Origin: Nostoc paludosum FACHB-159
GTDB lineage: Bacteria > Cyanobacteriota > Cyanobacteriia > Cyanobacteriales > Nostocaceae
DNA length: 64,000 nt
Assembly (NCBI RefSeq): GCF_014698835.1
Contig: NZ_JACJTU010000019.1
Location: 62,001 to 126,000 of the forward strand
Direction of reading: 5' to 3'
Shown: positions 63,980-64,000 of the stretch, piece after piece
Layout: every line of letters begins with the position of its first letter
Position numbering within the stretch: the first letter of the stretch is position 1
Notes under the pieces: model-generated
Told to the model about the DNA's origin: nothing
The model's database searches: none
The model's input: only the letters and a program-made list of their open reading frames with translations
Translations under genes and position numbers: made by a program

Positions 63980-64000
63980 TCAATTTTGGATTTTGGATTT

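Noticed and set aside
1..64000. CRISPR arrays
   Set aside because: The tandem repeats seen are heptamers, hexamers or palindromes; no spacer-separated 25-40 bp repeats were found.

Overview
The window reads as chromosomal DNA of a filamentous, probably heterocystous (Nostocales-type) cyanobacterium. Signs seen in the sequence are oxygenic-photosynthesis genes (psbO, ndhS, thf1, a CpcT/CpeT-type lyase), a cyanobacterial group 3 sigma factor (sigF), very many GCGATCGC (HIP1) octamers, and intergenic stretches made of short tandem heptamers such as GGGCATT and GGCAATA. No rRNA, tRNA, CRISPR array, transposase or prophage was recognised.

Layout. 1-10.4 kb: a truncated glutamine-synthetase-family gene, a DUF89 protein, small metabolic and unknown genes, a Uma2 nuclease, an exported methyltransferase, a CPA2 antiporter with universal-stress domains, a metallophosphoesterase and a VapBC-like pair. 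10.6-17 kb: hflX, a 2-oxoglutarate oxygenase, a PEP-CTERM protein with two long Pro-Ala tracts, then glutaredoxin and glutathione synthetase. 17.4-20.6 kb: ftsQ-ftsZ. 21.4-27.9 kb: a P-loop ATPase followed by a large TPR-STAND-WD40 protein, the best candidate for a little-described signalling or conflict system. 28-37.5 kb: psbO, sigF, a lipoprotein and small partner, glyA, cinA, an orphan HicB with a nuclease-like protein, and a DUF2993 protein. 38-43 kb: UDP-glucose dehydrogenase and UDP-glucuronate decarboxylase (UDP-xylose supply for surface polysaccharide), and a second CPA2 antiporter. 43-50 kb: ndhS, rodA, mrp, SRPBCC, hemF, STAS. 50-55 kb: CpcT/CpeT, thf1, a holin-like membrane protein, ExbB/ExbD, DUF1232. 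55-64 kb: a phosphorylase-kinase-alpha-like GH15 protein, a 44-residue small protein, mgtE with a structured leader, pyrB carrying an in-frame repeat insertion, a Uma2 protein and a pentapeptide-repeat protein.

Most genes are housekeeping and monocistronic or in pairs. The accessory interest lies in (i) the STAND pair, (ii) families of palindromic and heptamer-bounded repeats, some of which appear to have entered coding sequence, (iii) the mgtE leader, and (iv) small ORFs. Functions are assigned from recognisable motifs; no database search was possible. Start sites are revised where the longest frame begins at an unlikely TTG or within repeats.
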